Source of the DNA: Dromaius novaehollandiae
Taxonomy: Eukaryota > Chordata > Aves > Casuariiformes > Dromaiidae
Reading direction: 5' to 3'
NCBI RefSeq assembly: GCF_036370855.1
Contig: NC_088113.1
Location: forward strand, 16,078,501 to 16,142,500
DNA length: 64,000 nucleotides
The notes beneath the pieces are model-generated. The model worked only from the letters and a program-made list of their open reading frames with translations, made no database searches and was not told the DNA's origin. A program made the position numbers and the translations under genes. Shown here piece after piece: positions 23,625 through 34,810 of the stretch (its first letter is position 1; each line of letters opens with the position of its first letter).

Positions 23625-23665
23625 TCAGGTCCTGATCCGATTCCCATTGACTTCGATGTGAGCCG
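23625..23665. repeat. Palindromic repeat family relic
   Basis: caggtcctgatccgattccc followed by attgacttcgatgtg. The block ttcccattgacttcgatg is one of the best-preserved cores in the window, preceded by the family's usual 'tcctgatc' phrase. Confidence 0.5.
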
Positions 23666-24459
23666 AATATTATAAATGCTTATAAATCATTTCCCTTGTG
23701 TGCCTCCGAAGGGCCCTGCGAAGGAGGAGGGCTGCGTACCTGGAACGTGTAGCCGGGCGAGAACTTCACCCAGGTGCCTTCCAACCACAGCTACTGTTAT
23801 TTGCTGAATTTTATAATGGAAAAGTCATTTTTCTAGGGAAGTGTGTGTGTTTGTGTACATATTTATGGAAGATGAAAATAAAAAGGGATTCTTATGATGA
23901 AATCTTGACCCAAATGGCTGAAGTCCTCTAATAGTATCAAATTATAGAAAAATCAGTGTTTACTTTGGAAAGAAGAGGTACCAGTTATATGATGAGTTAT
24001 GGGAATCTAATTACAGGCAAGATTCTCTTTAAAAATGGTGTTGCATAATGTGCAAATGAAAGCTCTTGGAATGTAATAACCTGGATTTCTTGCATTTTTC
24101 AGTTCTCATAGGTATTAAGAAAAGTGATCTATTTGCTTTTGTGATCTAAGGACTCAAGACCAGTGAGTGCCAGGGATTTAGGAACTGGAAATAAAAAGGA
24201 GAAGACAAGCAAGGGAAGGCCAGAAGCAGGGCAAGGCAAATGGCCGGGGAGCCAGCGTTGTGCTGAAACAGCCACGGGCAGGGAAAAGGCAACTGCATTC
24301 ACCTTGCTTTATTTTCAAGATCACACTGAGTTCCTAGGAACTTCTCCTTCACATATCAGTTAACCCAATGAGTAAAACATTTGGCAATAAAGAGTATAGG
24401 TTTTGCAAGAGGAGTATTCTGGATAAAATTTTGTTCGTGCAGCGGCAGCCTCCGAGCAG

Positions 24460-25010
24460 GCTGGCTGGGGGACGGCAGCATGTCACCGCCCGTCACGTCG
24501 CTTTAGCTGTGCCAACACCAGCAGAATCGACGTGGGCTGCAAATGTGATTTTTAATTTTCTTTTCATGCACAAGCTGCAGGTAGAGTTCTCCCTTCAAAT
24601 CCGTGCCGTGGTGTTTCCAAAGTTTGGGAGACTGCGGATGACTTGGAGCTCTGCCCTCTCTCTCCGCTTAGGATGGCGGCTCGCTGCTCGTCCCGTGCCC
24701 AACGCCGGCGCCCGGCCGCGCTTGCTGCGTCACGCGGGCTTTCCCGGGGGAGCAGCGGGCCTGAGCACGGGCTGTACCGAACTCGGGGCCAGCCGCAAGC
24801 GCCCAGGGCCGCGGGGAACCAAACCCGCTTTTTGCACCGCAGCCCTCGCTGGTCTGAACGGCAGCGACAGGGGAAGCCCAGCCAGGTATAAATGTCAGCT
24901 GCGCTAAGCGTCGCGTGTCACCGTGGAGGGGCGCGCAGCCAGCCGCGTTGCAGAGCCCCGCGCGGGCAGAGCCTCTCGCGCAGCCCAAGACACGCAGAGC
25001 TCGGGAAAAC
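24460..25010. promoter_or_regulatory. GC-rich island with a TATA-like box
   Basis: CpG-rich sequence, densest at 24660-24990. A plus-strand TATAAA at 24887-24892 sits between GC-rich flanks, so a plus-strand start near 24915-24920 is conceivable. The open frames in it (for example 24368-24907 plus, 24668-25039 minus) have the compositional bias of GC-rich DNA and no known domain. No gene can be assigned. Confidence 0.35.
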
Positions 25011-25470
25011 CCCGATCCCGCTGGAGATACTCGGTGCAAGTTAACCAGCTCCTTATAACAAAAATATGACCGGGTCTCAGTGCCATGAGACAGCCTGCCA
25101 TGTGTGTCATAAATGTGAGTTCTGTCAGATTTAATTACATTTTCTTGCAGCTTTAAACAGAACTGGCTTCAAAGCGAAAGCAGCTCCTTATTAAAAAACT
25201 AAACGTACAAGATGAGATTACTCACCAGGAGGGATTTACCGACGGAGGCAGCACCTGATCCGATACCGGAGAGCTCTGCCCCATTCCATGCAAGTCCTTT
25301 CCCGCATTAATTAGTCTTCTTAATAAATGTAGCTAGGCAGGAGCTAACCGGTGAGCTGCAAGGCCTTCGCAGTGTTGGAGAGCACACTCCAACGGGTTAA
25401 ATTTGCACTGAGATGTGCTACTTTGTTCCAGATCAAAGTATTCTGCCCAATACTTCTGCCATTTTATGCC

Positions 25471-25537
25471 AAGTCCTGATCCCACTGAAATGAACTTAAA
25501 AAATCCCATGGACTTGAGTGGGGCCAGATTTGGGACT
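25471..25537. repeat. Palindromic repeat family copy with both arms
   Basis: aagtcctgatcccactgaaa, then aaatcccatggacttgagtg and gggccagatttgggac. Both arms and the outer 'cctgatcccactgaa' / 'gtggggccagattt' inverted boundaries are present, making this a nearly complete, diverged copy. Confidence 0.55.
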
Positions 25538-26259
25538 TTGATTAGTTGCTACGTGTTCTGGCAGAGATGAATGCAATTTTATAATGAATTATTCAAAACC
25601 TTTCCAGGCGAATTCAGTAACAAAAGTATTTCCCAGCTGTCAGAAACGAGGCACTTAGATGATTCGTGATGAGTACAACCTTCTCTAATAAGGGCTGGAT
25701 TTTTATTTTTATTTTTTCTGAGCTGCCCTTCGTTCATTTGCTAGAAATCCAGGAAACATTTGAATCGAGTTAGTAGCAAACAGTGCAAGAGGCTGAAATG
25801 TGATTATCGTCACGGCCTGTGCGAGGCGCAGACTTGGGCAGCATCCCCTCCCTCCAGCCTGTTCCCATCAGTATTATGGGTGTGAGAAGGAGCCTCCAGC
25901 CATCTGGCCTTTATTAACTATGTTTTCAAGCTTGATTTACACGAGGCAGAAGGCTACGAGACGGTCCGTTGCAAAGAGCTGCACGAAATGCCCCGGCCTG
26001 GGCTAAGGGACCCCCAGGGTGATCCCACCAAACTGCTGGTGATGAGCGTGACACGGTGGTTTGCACCAGCAAGGCTGTGGAACTGGTGAGGTTTTCAGTG
26101 ATTACCGATATGATTGGAAAATTAGACAGCGTGTACCATCCATTCCAGAGCCTTTATGATGATATATACTTATTTTTGTCCACAAGGCTTAGGAGGAACA
26201 AGTCTTTTGGTAAAACCTGTGTCTTGCTGTCTTCCTAAAATTTGTTTCTCGCAGGCGGT

Positions 26260-26770
26260 TGCAGAACTGTTTGTCCTCCAGATACGGCAAGCGCTTTCGG
26301 CATCGGTGACAGCTGCGCAGTGTGGTACGGTGATACGCCCCAAAAGAGGCAGCAGCCCGTCCCTGCGGCACCTCACGAGCGCTCCCCGTGCGCGTCCGCT
26401 CCCCGGTCCGACTGCGAGCGAGAGCCTTCAGGCCGGGTCTGGACTCCTCCATCCCAGCCACGGGGACCAGGAGGGATCAAAATCCCGCTTAGCCTTGACC
26501 TTACAGACCCTCTGTGTGCTGGATTCCTGCTGACCTGGGTGGGCGGCTGTGGGTGGGTGGCTGGCGAGAGCGAGGCCGGGGTTTCGCCCACGGGTGCCCA
26601 CGGCAGGCCCCCACACCTCGGACGCGGTCCCGCTCGGTGGTCACGGGTGCCGCGGAGATGTACGTGGAGTCCTCCGAGAGCAGGCGACCCTCTGTCGCGC
26701 GGCTTCCCGGGGTTCGTGCAAAGTCCGCGGTCAGAAAACGGCATTTCTCCCAGCGCGCGGAAAATGGCAG
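26260..26770. promoter_or_regulatory. GC-rich island, function unknown
   Basis: CpG-rich block, densest at 26370-26760. A pyrimidine-rich acceptor-like sequence (tttgtttctcgcag) ends near 26255, so part of the block could be an exon of a plus-strand non-coding RNA. There is no supporting donor or conserved protein. The long open frames on both strands are compositional. Confidence 0.3.
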
Positions 26771-27889
26771 TTCCTACTAAAAGGAGCAGGCGTATTCAGA
26801 CCCTGACATGTAATGTAAATCAGAACTAACCCAACGGAGACTGCTAAAATGAAGCTGCTTTTTCTTACCACACTGAAACATTTTGATGTGACTAAAGTGA
26901 AACAATGAAGACAGACAGGGATAGACTATTTCCAGTGACATTTCACTGTAATCAATGCGATTCTGCAAAATGTTCCCAATTTCTTTCCCCTTGCTGTCCT
27001 CAGAGCCTTGATCTATTAATTTTTATTACCCAGATTTCCGCACCAGGGAGACCAGTTTGCTTCCTACTGTTAGTGAGCTCACCGTAACTTTTAGATTTCC
27101 TACTGGGGCTGTATTCTCGAGCCGGCCGCTGCCAGTTTCATGGTGAGAGCAGAGAAGAGAGAGTCAGGCTTCAGCCTTCAGTGTGGTTTGGGTTTGTCAT
27201 CTTCAACTTCAGAGGCTTGGCTGTGAAACGGGAGACAATGCGTGCAGTTTTACTCGGCCAGATGTGAAAGTTTTGTTGAGACGCTCAGCTCAAAACTTTA
27301 GAAATCAGTATGATTTTTTTATATATATATATCATTTACCCTGGTGCAACGAGAGGTTGGTCCGCAGGGGACGGAGGCTGTAGGTCCCACCGCTCCCCGT
27401 CCCCTGCCAAGAGGCTGGGCTGTGCTGCGGGCTGCCGCAGGCACTGAAGGCTCCTTAGAGAGAATCACTTAAACTCCTCCGAGGAGCAGAGTCCAGCCCA
27501 GCGTGCCCACTGCAAGCAGAGGGGCTTTACCAGCTGAAAACACAGAGCCTGGTTTCAGGCCATGAGCTGAAAGAAGCTCCCGAAGCTCAGTGAGCAGGAA
27601 ATTGTCTTTCTGGTTCTTCTTGCTCCGAGCACAAGTAGCTAAAAGCAACCAAGGTCACGGCCACCACCAGGACTTTCTTCCGCAGAAGGTTCCCGCAGAG
27701 AATTTTTTTGTATTTCTTTGCAAAATGAACAAATGAGGCTAAAGGGTTTTTTTCTTTTCAGTTTTCAAAAAGCTGATACATTCTGTTGAGAATAGATCTT
27801 TTCCCCTGAAAATAATAATAACAACTGAAAGTTCTCCACTGAAAACCGACTTGGGATTTTTCTGAGCCTCTCGCACCCCTGGGGTCAGC

Positions 27890-28330
27890 GCTCTTTTCGC
27901 TGCCTCGGATAACCCCTCACGAGGAGGTGCGAAGCCCGCGGCGAGCCGGGGCGCACGGGCAGCCCGGGCCCCTTCCCACCCCCGGTGCTTCTCCCTGCAG
28001 ATCGGAGCAGGGCCGCGCGAGGAGGCGGCTCCGGGGCGAACGCAGGCGCTCTGCCACCCCGCCGTCTTTCACCAGCGCGGCCGATCGTCGATGCCCCAGA
28101 CAGATACCTGAGAGGAGGCGGCACCCCGCGCTTCGTTACCTGCCGGGGAGAGATGGCAGCGGGGCGATAAGGAGACGAGGCGGGGCGGGAAGGGCGCTGC
28201 TGACGCTGCCCGCGCGGAGGTGGGTGCCCAGGCACCGGGGTGGCCCCGGCCGCGCCGCCCCGCTCGGCGAGAAGGGGGCTCGCGGCAGGCAAACCGGCAG
28301 CACGCGGGTGTGAGAGACCCGCCGGGGGCA
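27890..28330. promoter_or_regulatory. Second CpG island, orphan promoter candidate
   Basis: About 440 bases of dense CpG with GC boxes (gaggcggggcgggaag near 28180). On the minus strand two consensus-like donors lie inside it: CAG|GTAACG with GT at 28139-28138, and CAG|GTATCT about 30 bases further left. A minus-strand transcript starting in the island could use either as the end of exon 1. No credible start codon or signal peptide is visible, so a non-coding RNA or a 5' UTR exon is as likely as a coding gene. Confidence 0.45.
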
Positions 28331-31300
28331 AGCTGCTGTGCCGCTGGGGCAGAAGCTCTTCTTTGCTCCCCAAATTAACTGAAGTCGCTTAATACAGAGG
28401 CCCAGCCCGGTTCATTTGCCAGCAAATAAAGATAAAACAGCAACAACGCTGTTGTAGCAGCTGTAACTGCTCCTGATGTAACGGAGGGAAAGGCTTGTCT
28501 TTCAGTTTTGCCCCTCGGGGCTCAGTCCTTGTCCTTGCTGAGGGTGAAGGGGCCAAATCATCTTTCCCCGTGAGGGAGGGGACCCTACGGACGAGCCTGG
28601 GAAGCTCCAGTTTATCCGAGTCTCCCGCAGGCTGGTACATTCGCCTCAGCATCCCCTGGGTTGACAGATTCGTTGCTGCAGGACGGCCATCCCTGTGCGT
28701 CACGGAGTTACCTACCGGGGGGAGGCCAGCACCAGGTCCAGGGGTCACCACCAAGGGTCCCCATGGAAGGAGCCCCACCAGTTGTCCCCGATAGGGCCTT
28801 TTGCTTAGCAGATGCTCGCTGGCAGTAACCAGCCCCCGAGGGAACCGGCCCGACTCGCTGTTACAGTTTAACGCGTCTGGGACGGGCAGTGTTTCTGCTC
28901 TGAGTCACTGGACCCTGTTCCTCGCTGAGACTGAAGAGATGCCACCGCGGGGTTTGCGGCTGAGCACTGCACTGCAAAGGGTTTTGCGAGATTGCTCACG
29001 GCGGCTTTCAGGAGGTCAGCTGGTTCTCGGGAACAGCAGAGCCGCTTCGCCACCACCGTTCCCGTGGCACGGAGCAGGATTCAGCTCCGCACAGGAAATG
29101 CTCCACACCGTCACTTAGCAATCGCAAGTAAATATGTAATCGGAGTTAAACATTCAAAAGTGTGAGGAGCCAATATCACCACCCTCTGAAGCTATGCTTG
29201 AGTTTAAAGATCCCAAGGAGGCCCTGGCTGCCCTTAGCGCCGTCCCAGATGAAGAGCGAACCTCTCTCTCTCTCTCCGAAGACAGCAGCTGCTCTGCTGA
29301 TGCTAGCAGGGAAACCGCTGTGGAGCTCGGCTGCTCAGGAGGACCCCAGCGGGCTGGCCGAAACCCCAGCCAAGAATAATATTACAGTACAATGTAGTGA
29401 GTTTGTTTTTCACAAGGTTCTCCTAGCTTCCATGGGCTGGGTGCATGACTCAAAATTAATGGAATGCAATAATTAATTTCGCTTGTCAAGCCAGCATTAC
29501 CCTATCTTCTGTGCTGAAAGTGGTGTTGCATCACACCAGGTCTAGGGTGAAGGCGGAATCCTGGAGGAAATTGTGCACGGAGAAGTCATGAAGAGGCCTA
29601 ACCTGGGACTGGATACAGCATATCTGAGAGAGTTACTTTAACTTCTGATAGTTTCCTTTTAATTAAATGTAAGCGTGCCTAAAAAAATAGAACTTGGGCC
29701 AGGGCTTTTGGATGGAAAACCAAGTGACAGAGCCACATGTCGTGTTTCACAGAGGGAAGAAGGAGTGCAAGGGATTTTTTTACTCAGGGTGCAAAGATTA
29801 GCTGAGTTTCCATATTTTTCAAATAAATCTTTCAAGTGCAAATACCCAGAGGATAAATAGTCTCCTTCTTCCAATAGCACCTTCATTGAACCTCTGCTGG
29901 TGCTACAGGATGTCCTCAGGTCTGTGGGAAACATTGCATGGTCCCAGGTGAACGAAGGGCTAATGCAGAGCATGGGTCTGTCCCCCAGCACTGATGTTCC
30001 GGTGTTTCCTCACTCTCCCTCCCTGCAAAGCCAGCTGGCTCTCCAGGTAGGACACCTGGGCTCGGAGGTGCGCTGGAGACCGCAGCTTACCGCAGAGCAA
30101 AGGCTTAATTTAACGCCTGGGTCTCAGGGAACAGGTTGCAGGTTTCCCCGCGGGGTGACGAGAAGCACCTGTGATGATGTGGGCGAGCCGCTGCCTCCCG
30201 GGGAGCATCGCCTGCCCCTGCGCAGCCGCGGGTAGCCGGCGGAGGAATTGCGGTTGTGTGAGCTGCTATCACAATTGCTGGTGTTTCTGGATGAATGTTT
30301 TCCTTAGTGCTGCGCTAAGTTGTATCCTATGGATAAAAACCTCCTCAAAAGACACTTAAAACACGAGACTCAGGGAGACTGATGACAGGAATAAATGTAG
30401 TGCAGTTGCTCAGACTGAGGACATGGCTGGTTTCAGCTGCACCAAATCGCAGGCCCAGATGTGTCCTCGCGGGCCCTGGGAACCACCTCCAGCAGCCGGA
30501 GAGCAGGTGAGGCACTGGCTTGGGTCGCTTGCGCGCTTTGCTCCTACCTTCAGCACAGATTTAGTCTTTTTTCCTTTGGACCAAGCCCATTCTTTGCTCC
30601 AAGGGAGGAAAATTATATTGCAAACAAACTTGATTTTCTCTCCTTTTATTGCTGAAAATTATTTGCATTGGGAGTGAAGAATCATGAAACCCAGGCTTGG
30701 AAAAGTTATTTTTTCCTGAAAGAAACAGTCTTATACTGCTCAGTTTTCTGCATGAATAATTTTTGCCTCCCTCATTTGGTGCACGCTGAGTGCAACCTCT
30801 GGATCACCAAAGTGATCTCTGGTGTCTGGGAAATCATGCAGAAATCACGGCACCGCCTCACTGTGAGAGTATTGGCTTGCATTTGATCATTTTTTAATGA
30901 TTTCTTTTTTAATAAAAAATGTATATTTAGGAAGATCTGTTCCAGATCAACTTCACCAAAGCGCAATTGCGTTATTTGAAACTGATCCCTTCCTTTCTTC
31001 TCGGTCACTCTGGGAAAAATACATTTGTTGGTATGTTTGGTCCAAAGCAAATGTAACTCACTAAACTTATCATATAAAGTTGAAGAATCACTAAATTTCT
31101 GCTTGGCTTTATGAATATCCTGTTGTTTAACCATGTCTGTTTTGGTGTGGCACGTAATCCCTTACAAGGAAATGCTGCGATCTGCTTTATTAAAATCTCG
31201 GCATACCTAGGGAATTTAACTTCTTTCAGATAATTTATCAAGCAAATGTGGATTTTTTTACCATCCTTTTAAATGTTTTTGCTAATTCGGACCCTAATTT

Positions 31301-31335
31301 AAGATTATTGACATTGGGATTCACCCTCTAAGGCC
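28331..31335. other. Non-coding sequence flanking the orphan island and the Gypsy relic
   Basis: GC content declines from the island towards 29.1 kb. AT-rich sequence around 29390-29490 has homeobox-like cores. The RNase H and integrase parts of the Gypsy element, expected at 30-31.3 kb on the minus strand, were looked for and not recognised. Confidence 0.5.
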
Positions 31336-32070
31336 TTAAAATTGCAGGCTCATGAAACCCGTTTGATCTCTAGGAACTGATTTCAGTGCTTGAAAGGCTA
31401 GCACACGCCATGGGGTCATATTTATTTTATGAGATGATTTTTTCCTAGTGAGATCAGTTAATGGAGCAGCCAGTGTGGCACAATGTGGAATAAATTTTGA
31501 ATAATATACTGCAATACCAAGAAAAGATCTCACCTGCCATTTACTAGTCAGTAATAGGTGCATTTTAATAGCCTGCATTTTACAGATCTCTGGTTTCATG
31601 ACTCCTTTGCCCTACTATATGTCCCTTATACATCCATACACATACATATACATACATACACACACATACATATATGGCTTCCTGCTTTCTTGCTGAACAC
31701 TGGGAATTAAAAGTCAACTCTGCTTCCCTGAGTTGCTGAAAGATTGCTTTCAGGTACTATAGGAGTCCTTCCCAGGGTTTACTATAAATCAAGACAGCAT
31801 CCACACAGGCCACTGCATACCCCAAATGTTTGCATAGCAGCAGGCTAGTTACTTGAAAGACACTAAGGAGCAACCCACACAAACCACAGCTTTATGCTGA
31901 AAAAAAGCCAGTAAGCATTGAAAATTTTACTGTGGGCTTGGATGATTCTGCTCTAGGTGTTGCCAATATCTGACAGAAACCCAGAAAGCTGTTTTTTCCC
32001 TTGGCCCTAACATCAGCTGGTACCCAAGTCATTTACACAGCTTGCTGGAATTATTTGTTAGCCCTGGTGC
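31336..32070 (-). pseudogene. Decayed Ty3/Gypsy retrotransposon pol (reverse transcriptase to RNase H connection)
   Basis: On the minus strand, from right to left, several blocks follow the order of a Ty3/Gypsy pol. A block near 31984-32030 reads GYQ... then REKTAF. A block near 31860-31885 ends in a CGL...VFQ motif. The palm motif at 31778-31804 reads VDAVLIYSK, where active enzymes carry two aspartates and here the second is replaced by alanine. A KAIFQQLREAELTFN block follows, with an in-frame stop at 31757-31759 between it and the palm motif. After a CATA microsatellite the open frame 31336-31599 carries QVRSFLGIAVYYSKFIP, then AAPLTDLTRK and FQALK, the conserved RT/RNase H connection. 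Stops, apparent frameshifts and the lost catalytic residue mean it is inactive. Gag, protease, RNase H core, integrase and LTRs were not found. Confidence 0.8.
31634..31674. repeat. (CATA)n microsatellite
   Basis: Imperfect CATA/CACA units within the decayed Gypsy pol, separating its reverse-transcriptase and connection blocks. Probably grown by slippage after the element died. Confidence 0.85.
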
Positions 32071-34690
32071 AACCAAGCCATGGCCAACAGACTGAGATCT
32101 CCAGCTTAGGTTTTGCCTTCTCTCCCCAGCACTCCCTTGTTTTAACCTAGGTAAGTGCAGTCTTTATCTGGAGATCACCAGACGCTCAGGGAAATGAATG
32201 TGGGGATTTTAGGGCTCCTGTTGGATGCTGGGTGCAGGAGAACTATTCAAAACCCTGCACTGGATCTATGAGACACTTAAACCAGCTGGAAACTTATTAC
32301 TGCTATCACCAGCAGCATGAATAACACCCTTTACCCAACACAGCCAAGCAGGAGACCCTGGCTCTCATCCTAGAAGGAAAGCGCTCTTCATCCTGGCTGC
32401 AAGCAGAACCAAACGCTGCTCTTGTCCACAACTTTCTCACTAATTTGACACTTCAAAAATGGTATTTTTCCTCCTATAAATCTTGAAAACCGCTAGAACG
32501 CTCCTAGGCAAATGATGCACGTGCATGTTCCAGGCATGGGGAGGAGATGGGGGAGTGCAGACATTCACACTGTCTAATTTTAGATGTCTAATTCAATTAA
32601 GACCTGGCCTGGTTACACAGTCAACGGAGAATCACCTTCTGACGACAGTTACTCTGAGATCCTAAATTAGGAGTCAACTTCTCGCCGTGAGCTGTTCAGG
32701 CAGCTTAAGCGCATATGCCTGGAGTTGGACAGTGTTTGTACATCCTGGACACATTGAGTCGTTTGACTCTCTCGTCACTGTGGCATATTGAAATACGCCC
32801 TTCTTATTCTGTCTCAGAAAAGGCTTTATTGGCTTAGCCTTATGTCTCACTTTAACCTCTCTTTCCCGTTTGTTATTTGTGAAGAGTCAGCCCTGATTAA
32901 AACCAGCCCCATCTTTTATAATTTGTGATTGCTGCTGTTTCCTCTCCATGGATTTCTTGCACAGGATTCAGAGTTTCCTCAGTACAGCGCATAGGAAGCC
33001 AGCACGCAGAGCAGTCCAGGGAATGATATTTCCTTTGTAGCTTTTCTTTAGTTTTCCCCCTGTTTGATTTCCAGGGGAGAGATTTTATGTTGCCTATTTT
33101 TTAACATTTAAAAAAATACTCAGGCACTGGGTTGTTTCGTCAGGGTGCCAGGCAGCACAGCAATAGACTTTTTAACTCTCAGTAGTCTCTCACCACTCTT
33201 ACCCATTTTATGAAAAAATTTCTCAGTCCTTCACTTATCCTCACCTTCACCCTCCTGGTGTAAAGTGATCATGGTGAACTGACTTTCTGTTGATTCATTT
33301 CCTCCCTTATTTCAATTGGAAAAAATATTTCCTAACGCTCTGAGCACCGTGATGCCCATGATTAAAATGACCAAAACAAAAGTGCACTTCCTTCCACTGA
33401 GCTTTTTACCAGTAATTACAAAATACCAGCACGCTCTCTCATTGGTTTTGTGGAGCCAAGAGCAAACTGGCAGCGTCCCAGATGCCAATCCAATGGTGCA
33501 CTCCTCGTGGCCAGCAAACTATGGGAATCCACCTCAACCTCAGAAGAGGAACCTAATTAAACCTTGCTGACCAATTCATTATTTCTAATTCACTTTACAT
33601 TTTTCTGGTCTCTTAAACCAGCATGTACATGGGTCATGGACTTCTCGGATACAGAAATAATTGAAAGTCTGCCTCTTGACTCCACTGTTCATTGCGCTGA
33701 AAAAGTCCTCTCTCCAGCCATGGCAATCTTCCATGAGTCTGAAGAAGCAGGAGTCATACACTGGGTACAGTGTACCAGCAAGAGTTTCCTGATGCTTTGA
33801 GCAATTCCCTTTAAAATTATGCATAGGAAACCCAGGCTGTAACCCTAAGTCATGCCAAAACAATCTCCCCCTTCTAGATTTATAAAGTTTGCCCAGCTTT
33901 CTACCACTGCCACCCAGGTGGTACTTCACCCTACTACAGAAAAACACCTATAATTTTATTTCTTTGAAAAACATGTGAAAGTTTTGGCTCAAAGGCTGGG
34001 TGGGAAAAAAGTACATTTCTTCGTGGTTTATTGCCCTTAGGAAAACATACTTCAGTTATGAAGTATTCCCCCCTGAAAACTAACTTGACATTTTGTCGAG
34101 AAAATAGTAACATTTCTAAAAAGTTAGCCAAACTACTTAATATCATAGCTGTAAAGCAAAGACCTATAGAAATGTTGGTGTGTGGATGAGGCTAGTGACC
34201 TTGATTGTTTTTATTCTACTTTTATGAACTTGTAATTCTACAAAGGGACTGATCCTGTGAAGATTTACCTACAGCAGCAGCAATTGCTCCACTAAGAGAA
34301 GCTGTGCTGGTGCTCCCCAGCAGCAGCAAACACTGTTGCTGTCTTCTCAGATGGCTATTTCACAGCCTGCACGAGGCTGAAAGGTGTGAGGCGAAAAAAA
34401 GAAATCTGGCCATCGTGATGAAGCTCCTGAGTGGTTGTGCCAGTTCCTTGGAGGTTCCTGCAGGCGCTTATGACCCTTTTCGGTGGGCAAACCTGAGTGC
34501 AGAACAACTTTTCTCTATTTCTTGGGAGCCTGAAAACACTGCAGACTCTCTGTCCTCTCCTGTGTCCTGGACATGTGCCGTGAACAGCACGGTGTGGGTA
34601 GGGTGACGCACTTCAGTCAGCATTCACTCGCATTTTGAGTAAATAAGTCTAGCTTAGTTCAACTTATTTAATTATTGACTGCAAGTTATT
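32071..34690. other. Non-coding sequence, no gene recognised
   Basis: This is where the amino-terminal RT, protease and gag of the Gypsy element would lie on the minus strand. No convincing match was seen, so the element is probably truncated there. Open frames reach 120 codons (33585-33947 minus) without recognisable domains. Confidence 0.5.
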
Positions 34691-34700
34691 TGCTCAGGTG

Positions 34701-34718
34701 TCTGTCTGTCTGTCTGTC
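34701..34718. repeat. (TCTG)n microsatellite
   Basis: Four and a half perfect tetranucleotide units, immediately before a palindromic repeat copy. Confidence 0.85.
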
Positions 34719-34732
34719 ATCCGTCTCTTCAG

Positions 34733-34810
34733 CTTCAGTGAAATCCTGGCTCTGCTGTAATCAATAGAAGTTTAGCTATTGACCTAAACGAGAGCAGAAT
34801 TCTGCTCCTT
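34733..34810. repeat. Palindromic repeat family copy with both arms
   Basis: gtgaaatcctggctctgctg ... aatcaatagaagtttagcta ... ttgacc ... gagcagaattctgctcc. It keeps the outer 'gtgaaatcctggctc' block, a tcaatag/ctattga inverted pair and the central 'gttt.gc', so the whole stem-loop layout can be read. Confidence 0.6.

Noticed and set aside
27885..28373. 162-codon minus-strand frame in the orphan island
   Set aside because: Compositional open frame in CpG-rich DNA, and it crosses two good donor sites.
30772..31241. Minus-strand frames as the RNase H/integrase of the Gypsy element
   Set aside because: No zinc-binding His/Cys pattern, no RNase H aspartate motif and no integrase catalytic motif could be read in any minus frame.
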